Assembly (NCBI GenBank): GCA_014529385.2
Contig: CM043958.1
Span: forward strand, 150,422,793 to 150,486,792
DNA from: Adiantum capillus-veneris
Lineage: Eukaryota; Streptophyta; Polypodiopsida; Polypodiales; Pteridaceae
DNA: 64,000 bases
Direction of reading: 5' to 3'
The notes beneath the pieces are model-generated. The model had not been told where the DNA came from, did no database searches, and worked only from the letters and a program-made list of their open reading frames with translations. The translations under genes and the position numbers were made by a program. Each line of letters starts with the position of its first letter. The stretch's first letter is position 1. Of the stretch, positions 55,479 through 64,000 are shown piece after piece.

Positions 55479-56399
55479 TGTTGGAGCCCAACAGTTGTAT
55501 AAATTCCCTTTGTAATGACTATCAAATTCCCTTTGTAATGCCAATGATGTCTACCGTCTTTATCCAATTGTTTGGATTATGTATAGATTTATTAGTTGGC
55601 CGGGGTGCAATGCGTTTCCATTTGTACTTATGACAAGTAGAACTCAATGTAAACCCCATGTACATTTTGAGCTAAGGTGACTAAAGTATAAAGGTCTCCT
55701 TAGAACCATTTTTTGGATAACATTTGAATGATTAATTCTGTGTCGTATGGGTCTGAGAGAGAGAGAGAGAGAGAGAGAGTTATCTTATCCTCTTCGCTAC
55801 GCGCATCTCCCTCACCGGATTCACAAAGCGACCACACCATCGTGGTAGCCTCTTCGAGAGCTACACGCCCACACCACGCATTTGCATCTTTGAGCTGCTC
55901 ATGAGTGATCTTCCCACGAGCTTGTTTTGCTTGTAAGTAGCACAAACAATGTCTGTTTTCAACAATCAAGTAATTTTTGGAACGAGGGTGAGATTAGCTA
56001 CTCATAGATGTTCATAGACTTAGGCTTCACATACTTTTAAGTCATGACCTGTGAGTCTATCGCAACTGTATTCGAGGTAGTTAGGGTTATAATCTGATGA
56101 GATTGGACTTATAGGTAAGTGCATCCTAGTGAGGGGATAATGCCTAGAAAGTTTGAAGCGATTTCGAGTTCATTTGATGTGTAAACGGTGTTATGAGCGT
56201 TTAGGGATAGAGTGGGTTGGATTTAACAAGGATTAGTGGTTGATGCATCATAGAAGTGCGTATGTGTAGGTTGGTCTCAGCTTGACAAGCTAACGAGATT
56301 GCCTCCGTGCACCTACGGGTTAGTCGTGTCACGGATGACAAGTATGTTGTCTGTGTCGTGCTTGTGAGCATGAATAGGGGAGTAGTTTGCCCCAAAACA
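55479..56399 (+). repeat. 5' LTR of gypsy B
   Basis: 921 bp, TGTTGGAGCCCAACAG...GCCCCAAAACA. Contains a (GA)n tract at about 55754-55780 and half of the palindromic word (GAGTCTATCGCAACTG) at 56053. Confidence 0.93.
55687..55693 (+). promoter_or_regulatory. TATA-like box in the gypsy B LTR
   Basis: TATAAAG within CTAAAGTATAAAGGTCTCCT, conserved in the minus-strand LTR. Confidence 0.45.
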
Positions 56400-56400
56400 T

Positions 56401-56416
56401 TGGCATTGCCGGGGAC
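56401..56416 (+). promoter_or_regulatory. primer binding site, tRNA-Asp-like
   Basis: TGGCATTGCCGGGGAC one base after the LTR; close to the TGGCGCCGTTGCCGGGGA site of Athila/Tat elements, with a small deletion. This differs from the tRNA-Met sites of the other elements here. Confidence 0.8.
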
Positions 56417-57156
56417 ACAAGACCTTAAGTAGGGAGATCTACGTCACTCGTGTGATGGTTAGCTTACTTTAGTTTCGACTAGAGAGAGATTACATTTTAA
56501 GAGAAGATCTAGGAGAGGATATCCTGAGGTCTAGTGGATAGCCAGGAAGCCTGTGACTTGCCGAGGGTCTACGACTAGTTAGAGTTAGTTAGGTAGGATA
56601 AGGTGGAGTTAGGATTTATGGTTTTGAGTTCTAAGTGATGTTTGTGTGCGAATAGTGTAGAAAAACGTTGTAAAAACGCAAAACAAACAAAGAGAAGAAA
56701 CAACGAGACTGTTTGCTTGCCTTGAAAGCAATAACCCACACCATACACTCTTCAAGGGTGTGAATAGTGTAGGCATTTGGATTTATGATCTAGCGCTTGA
56801 GAAAATGTTAAAATTGCGACAAAAACCAACAAGAAAAAACAAGGGATTGCCATAAAAACACTAAGTGAACCTAAAGAGGCCAAAAAGAGATATAACCATT
56901 AGCCTTGGGTAAACTGATTGTGTCATGATGTACGACTCATATTCACAAGCTTAAGTTGAAGTGTCATCAAATTTGCATCACTTTAAGAGCATTTGAGTTG
57001 TGAATTTTCCATAGAAAAGTGAAATTTGTCAAGTGTTTGAGTCCAAGGTCAAAAGGAGTCCAAATTGAATGAAATTTGAGTGATAGACTTCTAAGGGCAC
57101 AGGAAACCAAACTGTCCAAAAACAGTAAAAAAATCACATCCCAGTTGCTCTCTGCC

Positions 57157-57175
57157 AAGTCTATCGCGATAGACT
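57157..57175. repeat. palindromic motif copy in the leader
   Basis: AAGTCTATCGCGATAGACT; core fully self-complementary. Confidence 0.95.
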
Positions 57176-57452
57176 ACTACTTGGCGATAGACTCACATTC
57201 AGGTAAAACCCCTAGGATCACTGACTCAACACATCAAAATAAGAGTGCTCACAAAATTTGAGGACATTTGAACACTTGCTTGACCACTAAACCCCAATTC
57301 TGGTGTTAGAATCTGAGTTCAGAGATATATTGGCAAAAAGTGCCTGACCTATTGTCCAAACACTGCAAAAATTTGTGGATACACCATATAGAGGGTGGGG
57401 ATTCCAACTGTGGAGAGAAATTTGGAAAAGGACCCAGTTTGGAGAAGATTAT

Positions 57453-57472
57453 GAGTCTATCGCGATAGACTA
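57453..57472. repeat. palindromic motif copy in the leader
   Basis: GAGTCTATCGCGATAGACTA; 18 central bases are self-complementary. Confidence 0.95.
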
Positions 57473-57750
57473 AGGAAGTTGGGTTGTAGACCTTATTTTG
57501 CAAAACCCTCCTAGGTTTAGCGTAAACAGGACCTAAAGAGCTCACATACCAAGTTTCAAGGTGTTTGGATCACTACAAGTGAGTCTAAGGTCTAGATAGA
57601 GATTCAGAGTCTGACAAAATCACTAGATTTGTCCTAAAACACAAACCAAGAGTCCAAATTGTATGAAATTCAAGGGATAGACTCTAGAGAGTAAGGGGAA
57701 CCCAAAGGTGAAGTCACAATTTTAAATTGACTTATACTGAGGAATCTGTC

Positions 57751-57769
57751 AATCTATCGCGATAGACTC
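57751..57769. repeat. palindromic motif copy in the leader
   Basis: AATCTATCGCGATAGACTC with one mismatch to the palindrome. Confidence 0.93.
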
Positions 57770-58095
57770 AAAAAGGGGTGATTCAGACATTTTTTTGCAA
57801 ATTGTGACTATACAACTAGGACATACTCTTCACAGAGATCCCAACCATCATTTCACATTTGAAATTGGACCACCAGAAGACCCTGAAACACCCATTGGGG
57901 AGAAAAACACAAATTTGCTAAGACTGACCAGTTGTCATAAAAAAGCGATTGTTGTAATAATTGAAAGATTTTTCCTGGTTCAAGGAAAACCCTTGTGAAC
58001 AGACTAACCATACTTGTGTATATCCCAGAAGGAGATCATCACAGAGCCGCACGGGAAGAAGAAGTCCAGGTAAGCTTTAAGTTTGCAATACAGCT

Positions 58096-60691
58096 TTGAG
58101 TCTTATGTATTTAAGGTCAGGATCCTTTTTTAAGTCAGGAGCTAAAAGTGTCAAAAGTCAAGTAAGCACCACGTCCATTGAGGAGAGTGTAACTCAGACA
58201 AGGCTACAACCATTAGCACCGATCATTGAGGTGGGTAGTGATACTGACACTTCATCAGATAAGTCCTTCTTCATGATGGGGAGTCAACAGCCAGGAGGTT
58301 TCTCCAGTGAAGGACCAATGCTAGGAGGAAGTACCTCCCAGAACCCTTTGAACGATGCCAAGTTCACTATAATCTTCTTAGAAGGAACAAACTCTAGGGG
58401 AGCCCTAGTTTATTCTGACTATCGGGGATGCAAGTGTATTTGTATAGAAGAAAGACCGTCTCAAATACTAGAGATAATTCAAGTCTATGATGACAAAGAC
58501 AGATTCCGAGATGAAAAGGGGCACCACTACCTGATAGTTAGCAACCCTGAGGATTACAACAGATATGGAGATAATGTGGCAAAAGGAAAAATGGTCCAAG
58601 AAACTCAAGAACCGCCTCCAAAAATTGATCGACCTGGAGCTCTTTTTATGTATGAAAAAAAAACAACCAGGGTCTCTACCTATAATGAGAATGTGAGAAT
58701 TTACAAGCATGAGAGCGATGGAGTAGTCTCTTATTTTCGATGCAAAGAACCATACCCAAATGAATTAAGCAAAGACAAGGTTCTTTACTTGTTCTCTTAT
58801 GAAAGTGCTATGGGGAAGGATATCATTTTTGTTGACAAGTACGAGCGAGAATACAAACGTATTCTCCCAGAGGAGGTAGAAAAGGCAACAGTTCCAAAAA
58901 CGCCAACATATACCCCCGAGGAAGTACCAAGGTCCACCTATATCCCTAGCAAGTCAACAAATCCATTTTCAGAAGATTAGGATGCAACATCACATTCTAA
59001 CCGACAACAGACGTTCAACTACTAGAACCAACAAGCAACCCAACCATCATTGCAGGCATGGCTTCAACAAAGTGAGACATTCGAACAAAACCGAAACAGA
59101 GATGGTTATCCAGCTGCAAGAGGTCTAAGAGATTTACAAGAACCACCACTCTATTCACAATATCGAGGCGAGAGTAAGCCAAAAACTCAAGAGTCGGCAC
59201 AGCCTGGAAGACAACCCATAGAACGAGTTCGAAGAGATGAACCACCTCTTGTAAGAACCGTCAGAAATTATGGCTTAGGAGCACTTTTGGGAGAGGAACC
59301 CTCCCACTACCGAAGGCCAGAGGAGGTATATCGAGTAGGACAAGGAGAACCAATGATGAGATTTGTAGACCATCGTAGAATTAGACCTTCTCAGGTGCAA
59401 AAATGGGTAAACAAGAAATACACGGGAAACAGAGATCCTAGGGATCATGTAGCAGCCTTTGTGCGTGTAATTAGAGCTGGAGAAGTGTTGGACTTCCCTA
59501 CTCAATTTGTAGGGTTTGGGCTTACTCTAGAGGAGGATGCCGCTACTTGGTTTGACTCTGTGGAGCGTAGAGATTTCAAGTCTATGGAGGAGGTTTTTGA
59601 CGAATTTATAGAGGAATTCTCACAAAGGGGGATAGCTCATAATACAGTCTCACAAATCCATAAATTCAAACAGAAAGAAGGGGAATCTGTGCAAAAAGCA
59701 GCCCTACGATTAAAAAGATATGTGAACTTCTGCCCTGTGGAAGAACTGCCAACTCAGTCCAGACTTATGCTTATATTTATTCAAGGACTAAGAAATGCAG
59801 ATCTCTAGACTGACTTACATATGAAGAGGAGCACAACGTTAAATGAGTTAACTAAGGAAGCTCTTCACCTTGTAGACAATTGTACGGTCTACAAGGAGGG
59901 TGAATTCACGGATCTTGATGACGACTCATCCTCACAACAAAGTGGAAGCAAGTCCGCTAAGACAGCACCGAAGGGAGAAGTAGCTGTAAGCCAGGAGCGG
60001 CTTATAGAGGAAGTGCTAAAAAAAATTAATATGTATGCCAAGCCTCAGGCTAAGCAGCCAAAATGGTGTCCTATTGAAAAAAAAAGGACAAACCATGCGA
60101 CGAAAGAATGTTATTATAACAAGGGATATGTGAGAGAGCGACCATATGCTCCCCAAGTTCAGACAACATCTCCTCAACTCCCACCGATGCCTAGGTATCA
60201 AGCAGGCAACCTACCTGGACCTGTAGGTGTTGAAAGACCGCAGCCAGTATTGGGGCAACAACCACCCCTACCAGGAGTAAGCCGGTAGGCATAAGATACA
60301 CACCAACGGTAAAAGAACCAGAAGAGAAGGCTTTGGTACCTATGCATGCATATTACGATGATTCCAACGGATATGCAGCAAATCCTGTCTATTATACACC
60401 TGAATAACCACCAACGCCAGAACCTTGGAGCATGATTGGAAGTACATGACCACCAACAACTGCACATGCAGCAGGAGAAGGAAGATACAGCTTGGATGAA
60501 CGAACACTATTGTTCATAGCCAACGGAGGCATGGACGGGCAGAGGCATGCACACCAACAAAGAGGAGCTCAAGGAGCACCTCAACAACCTAAGGGACCCT
60601 GCTACAAGTGTGGTGGAGACCATTGGCTAAGAGACTGTCCTCATGATGAAATCATTAGGGTCAACGTATATTGCACCGAGTGTGGAATTAC
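58096..60691 (+). pseudogene. gag: gypsy B gag (capsid and first zinc knuckle)
   Basis: One frame from the ATG at 58096 (MSLMYLRSGSFFKSGAKS) to 60288, with stops at 58978, about 59023, 59806 and 60286. An N-terminal region of about 300 residues precedes the capsid domain (59410-59800: NRDPRDHVAAFVRVIRAGEV, LTLEEDAATWFDSV, FIEEFSQRG, HKFKQKEGESVQKAALRLKR). A Pro/Gln-rich stretch follows. After a frameshift near 60285, the frame holds GPCYKCGGDHWLRDCP (60594-60641), a zinc knuckle of spacing CX2CX3HX4C, then the first half of a second knuckle (CTECGIT) at 60673-60691. The gene is nearly readable, which suggests a fairly young copy. Confidence 0.88.
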
Positions 60692-60946
60692 CTCGGGGGG
60701 TTCACTATGTGTAAAACTACCATATCACGTACGTTCAAGACATGTTTGTAAAACCTCTTATCTGTGAATTTTTTTAAGAATATAATGTACCCTTTTCTTT
60801 TAAAATCTGTAAGTTTGTTTCAAATTTGAAAAAGTAATGTCCTTTTGTATATATATTTTTGCAAGTTTCAAGAACTTTAAATAGCCTTCTGTTGAACTCA
60901 CATGATAGGTTATATTTTTATTAGGTGACCTCTCCGGGAGAATTAC
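60685..60946. mobile_element. 248-bp insertion with 7-bp target duplication, MITE-like
   Basis: GAATTAC occurs at 60685-60691 and 60940-60946. The 248 bp between are AT-rich and unlike the surrounding gene. Ignoring the insert and one repeat, the second zinc knuckle continues in frame (CTECGIT then HLILDCP). The ends, CTCGGGGGGTTCAC and GTGACCTCTCCGGGA, are weakly inverted. No protein is encoded. Confidence 0.7.
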
Positions 60947-62345
60947 TCACTTGATTCTTGATTGCCCTAAGAACCCGAGCAAAGGATCAAAGACTACTTT
61001 GAACATGCTGGGAGCAGTGCCTTCTAGTGGAGGGTCAGAAAACGAAACTACAATTCCTGTTAAGGTCTTGACGAGAGCCCTAACAAGGAAAGATGAAAAT
61101 AAGCCCAAGAGTAGGGATGAAAATCAAGAGGAAATCAAGATTGACAAGTCTAGCGTCAGTCGTGATAATCCTTGGAAAGAACGAAGAGTGAAAATGAAAG
61201 CTAGACGTGAACGAAAACAGAAGGCTGTAGAAGTTGAGCTAACAATGGCTCGAGAGCAACTTAAACAGTAGAGAGAATCTGAATCTCTAAAATCAATGGA
61301 GGGACCTAGGAGTGCAAGCTCGGGAGGGCCTGTATTGGTAGATAAGGTCAATGAACCCTTGGATGCAATCTTGCAAGCCTATAAAGCAAGATTGAAAAAC
61401 AGACAGACTCTAGAGCAAAGGTGGATGACATATCCATATCCAGAGATAGAAAAACAGAGACTAGAGATGTGCAAGCAGTTGATTGAAACTGCACAAGCCT
61501 TACTAGAGCCTCCACCTGTGGAAGTGAGGGATAGAATAATCAAACCACCAAAAAATGAAACACCTATCAAAACTGAACAAAGGGTACCTGACAAGATAGA
61601 AAACTTTAAATCCTTGCCTGATGTAGAGGATGCAAGAATCGTGCCTAATAGCACTGATGAATCACTGAAAGATTTTTCACCATATACACCCATTGTGGAA
61701 GAAAATTGGCATGAAGAGATATGGGAAACGGTGAGAAAATCTCAAGAAAAATATAAGACAAAAACAGTTGAGTCAGCGCCTTTCTCGGAGTTGAACTTGA
61801 ATAAATCACCATGGGATTTAGACGCTAAATCATTTCAAGGGGATGATGGTTCAGTTGCATCAGAAGATAGCAGACCAACATTACTCAGAACTTTGCCGCC
61901 ATACATGGGAGACTACGAGGCAAGGTTGGAAATTCGAAGGGTACCTTCTCACAGAATAGGAGGGTCAAATCAATTGGACACTAAAATTTTGACAGACTTG
62001 TTGTCTACTCCGGTCAAGTGTACAATCACATTGAGAGAATTGTTAAAATTTAGGCCAAGCATGTGGATGGAAGTGGGAAAATGTCTTGAAAAATTTGGTA
62101 TAAGGACGCCTCTTAAGTTCTTCAAAACTGAGCTTAATGACACAGAACCGAAGAGAGTCAACACTAGACCACTGCCCAAAACAAGGTTGGAGAGTATTGT
62201 GAGGGTGAAGACGGCAACACTACTCTACCAGTCGAGTATAACGGCATAGAGACTAAGGCCATACTCGATAGTGGAGTTGGCATTGCCATTGCTACCAAAT
62301 TGCTATGGGAAAAATGGGGAAAACCGGCAATACGAACCTAGAATG
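60947..62345 (+). pseudogene. gypsy B gag-pro linker and protease active site
   Basis: Open from 60951 to 61269, stop, then 61296 to 62249 in the same frame. It starts with the end of the second zinc knuckle (HLILDCPKNPS), then a highly charged linker (RVKMKARRERKQKAVEVELT), a helix with RQTLEQRWMTYPYPEIEKQR, and a domain ending LLSTPVKCTITLRELLKFRP, which in Tat/Athila elements precedes the protease. After a frameshift the retropepsin site reads ETKAILDSGVGIAIATKLLW (D-S-G at about 62256-62264). Confidence 0.82.
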
Positions 62346-63551
62346 AAATTACAACTAGCGGATGGGCATGTAGAAAGACCTATAGGATTGCTTGAGGCAA
62401 TTGTGGTATCTTCATGTGGCATAGAGTATGAACATACATTTGCCATAGTAGATTTCGGCAAGAAAAACAATTATGAAATTATCCTTGGTAGGCCGTTCAT
62501 GAGGCAACTCAAGATGGTGCAGGACTGGGGGTATGATTATTTGTATCTAAGACATGTTGAAACCACTACACGTGTAAATATGAGGAATCATAGCTACCAT
62601 GATGTCACGAGAACACCTGTGGAAGAGTTCGACTCAGCCACCATTAGTGGATCAGAAGTCCCAACGTGGTTCTGTAAGAAAAAGGAGATATGGATGTGCG
62701 GAGCATCTCAATGTAGTGAATTCGAACACAATGAAAGGATACTAGAGAGGGTATTGGAAGATGATGCCTGTATACGAGAGCCCTTCCCTGAAGAGAAGCT
62801 CGAACCCCTAGAATGGTCTCAAATTTTGGCTACTTTGGATGTGTGCGTCAATGAAGTCACTCCCACAAAATTTTGTGATGAGAATGGCTACGATATCGTA
62901 CCATACTACATCTTGATTGTGGAGGAAGACGAGAACGAAGGAGACACCGAGAATACGAGGGTCAATCAAACGGAAACGAAACTTGATATTAAGATAGTGG
63001 GTTATGTGGACATCCCCACTAAAAACATCAAGCAGGATGGAGAAGAATTTTTTGATTCTTCTGATCAATGTGAAAACGAAGATAATGCGGATGACGAGAA
63101 GTCGGAAAATACGGAAGAAGATGACCATTGGGATCAAGAAAATGACATCTTTTACTACTTCTCGAACCAGAGTGCGAGACGCCAAAAAAGATACAAGAGT
63201 AGAAGACACCATAAAAGTCTACCAACTAGGTTTAGACCTATGCCTGAGTTCAGGAGTAAGACACATTTCCTTATGAACATTCATGCTGTTGATTGTGCTA
63301 AGGATAAAGTGTCAGGAAGATTTCTTAAGATTGCTGAAGACCTAGGTTTTAAGGCAATACTGTTGAAACTTAAGAAAACTAGCAAGGCAAAAAAGAGAGT
63401 TGCAAGGGAAATATTGGATGTCCTTGGAGATCCAATTATAATGAAAGTTGAGCAGAAAAAGAAATATAATGATTTGAAACAAAAGCTGAAAAATGTATGG
63501 ACAACTGAGATGGAAAGTAGCGATGGATCGAACGCTAGTGAGGGGAGTTAA
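62346..63551 (+). pseudogene. gypsy B protease C-terminus and PR-RT connecting region
   Basis: After a second frameshift the protease continues: MKLQLADGHVERPIGLLEAI, EYEHTFAIVDF, NNYEIILGRPFMRQL (the LGRPFL motif of Tat/Athila PR). Then comes a long connecting region without catalytic motifs: CVNEVTPTKFCDENGY, a strongly acidic stretch (DNADDEKSENTEEDD), and a basic helical C-terminus (KLKKTSKAKKRVAREIL). It is open to the stop at 63549. The start codon of the open frame at 62271 is not biologically meaningful. Confidence 0.85.
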
Positions 63552-63589
63552 GAGATACATGTACCTCCTCACTATTGTAAGTACACCAT

Positions 63590-64000
63590 TCAGGAGAGAA
63601 AATTGGTGGTCAAGCAACCGATGAGAGAGCCTAAACCCAATGAGTCCTATGATGGACCAGAGAACGCCAAGAAAATAGACCTAGTAGAGTCGAGAGAAAG
63701 TCCTCGACCTGCTTACATTGCAATGATCTAAGCCAGGAAGAAGAGGACTTACTGATCAAAACGCTTAAATAATTTCGTGATGTATTTGCCTGGTCATACA
63801 AATATCTGAAGGGGGTGGATCCTAACATTTGTGAACATTCGATTCCTCTGAAGTCGGATGCAAAGCCAAGCAAACAACGCCCGTACACGTACATGAGACA
63901 TTCGGCAAAAGGATCAAGGACAAGATAGACAAACTTATGGATGCCGAATTTATTTATGAGATAGAGCACATTGACTGGGTGTCGCCAATCGTGGTGGTAC
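63590..64000 (+). pseudogene. pol: gypsy B RT, N-terminal part, cut by the window edge
   Basis: Words in shifting frames: VVKQPMREPKPNESYDGPEN, KKIDLVESRESPRPAYIA, FVMYLPG in place of FRDVFAWSYK, and near the edge AEFIYEIEHIDWVSPIVVVP. Matches the older copy at 49343-49760. Several single-base shifts lie between 63725 and 63900. Confidence 0.85.

Larger units (their letters stand above)
56417..58095 (+). other. gypsy B leader with palindromic motif copies
   Basis: No coding frame is convincing before 58096. GTCTATCGCGATAGAC lies at 57159-57174 and 57455-57470, an almost complete copy at 57752-57768 (ATCTATCGCGATAGACTCA), and a half copy at about 57182-57192. Confidence 0.65.
55479..64000 (+). 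mobile_element. gypsy B, 5' half (LTR to RT), continues beyond the window
   Basis: Plus-strand Ty3/gypsy of Tat/Athila (OTA) type: LTR 55479-56399, tRNA-Asp-like PBS, 1.7-kb leader with palindromes, gag with two zinc knuckles, PR, and the start of RT at the window edge. Target-site bases 55474-55478 read GATGG. Confidence 0.9.

Noticed and set aside
40440-57770. Palindromic repeats as a CRISPR array
   Set aside because: Spacing is irregular (about 100-300 bp), spacers are not unique short inserts, and the setting is a plant retroelement.
62808-63225. Minus-strand frames of 134 and 65 residues
   Set aside because: Antisense to the acidic connecting region of gypsy B; hydrophobic bias mirrors the Glu/Asp codons.

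Overview
This window is intergenic, repeat-packed nuclear DNA of a land plant with a large genome. The signs are plant Ty1/copia and Ty3/gypsy elements primed by initiator tRNA-Met (TGGTATCAGAGC-type sites) or by a tRNA-Asp-like site, a chromodomain integrase, a Helitron-type helicase remnant, GT/GA microsatellites, and almost no intact reading frame. A gymnosperm or fern would fit, but the sequence does not decide the lineage. I found no confident host gene, tRNA, rRNA or CRISPR. The only candidate for captured non-retroelement coding sequence is a broken minus-strand gene at 46.7-48.6 kb.

Layout. 0.7-2.3 kb: 5' end of a minus-strand Ty3/gypsy (gypsy A type: gag, PBS, LTR edge). 3.2-3.5 kb: Helitron/PIF1 helicase fragment. 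3.55-13.47 kb: plus-strand chromovirus (gag, PR, RT, RH, IN, chromodomain, both LTRs), split inside RT by a 3.4-kb non-autonomous copia (6956-10326). 13.47-19.14 kb: remains of a minus-strand element with an unfamiliar ORF, a very AT-rich spacer, a tRNA-Asp-like PBS and one LTR. 19.50-24.69 kb: old full-length copia with exact 5-bp target duplications. 24.84-26.34 kb: 5' part of a second copy of the 3.4-kb copia family, cut by a minus-strand 6.2-kb large retrotransposon derivative with ~2-kb LTRs (26339-32529). 32.9-35.6 kb: a fragment of an accessory ORF joined to minus-strand copia pol. 35.6-44.5 kb: 3' half of a minus-strand Ty3/gypsy of the Tat/Athila (OTA) type, here called gypsy B. 44.5-46.6 kb: a second minus-strand gypsy A type element. 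46.7-48.6 kb: unknown broken gene. 49.3-52.7 kb: an older plus-strand gypsy B copy. 53.5-55.48 kb: 5' half of a copia. 55.48-64.0 kb: 5' half of gypsy B (LTR, PBS, leader, gag, PR, start of RT), running off the window.

The most interesting unit is gypsy B. Its parts in this window give this order: LTR - tRNA-Asp-like PBS - leader with palindromes - gag with two zinc knuckles - PR - RT - RH - IN - a second aspartic-protease-like domain - a spacer again carrying the palindromes - an accessory ORF of about 1,200 codons with a long coiled coil - PPT - LTR. The second protease-like domain is seen in two diverged copies. Part of the accessory ORF also recurs, in a separate fragment.

The plus-strand 5' half (55479 onward) and the minus-strand 3' half (35611-44.5 kb) carry the same 5-bp target duplication (GATGG). 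They also interrupt the same point of a copia pol gene, whose two halves lie on the outer sides. The simplest reading is one gypsy B insertion later split by an inversion of 20 kb or more with one breakpoint near 44.5 kb, or an assembly inversion error. All functional statements are inferred from motifs read by eye; no database search was run.
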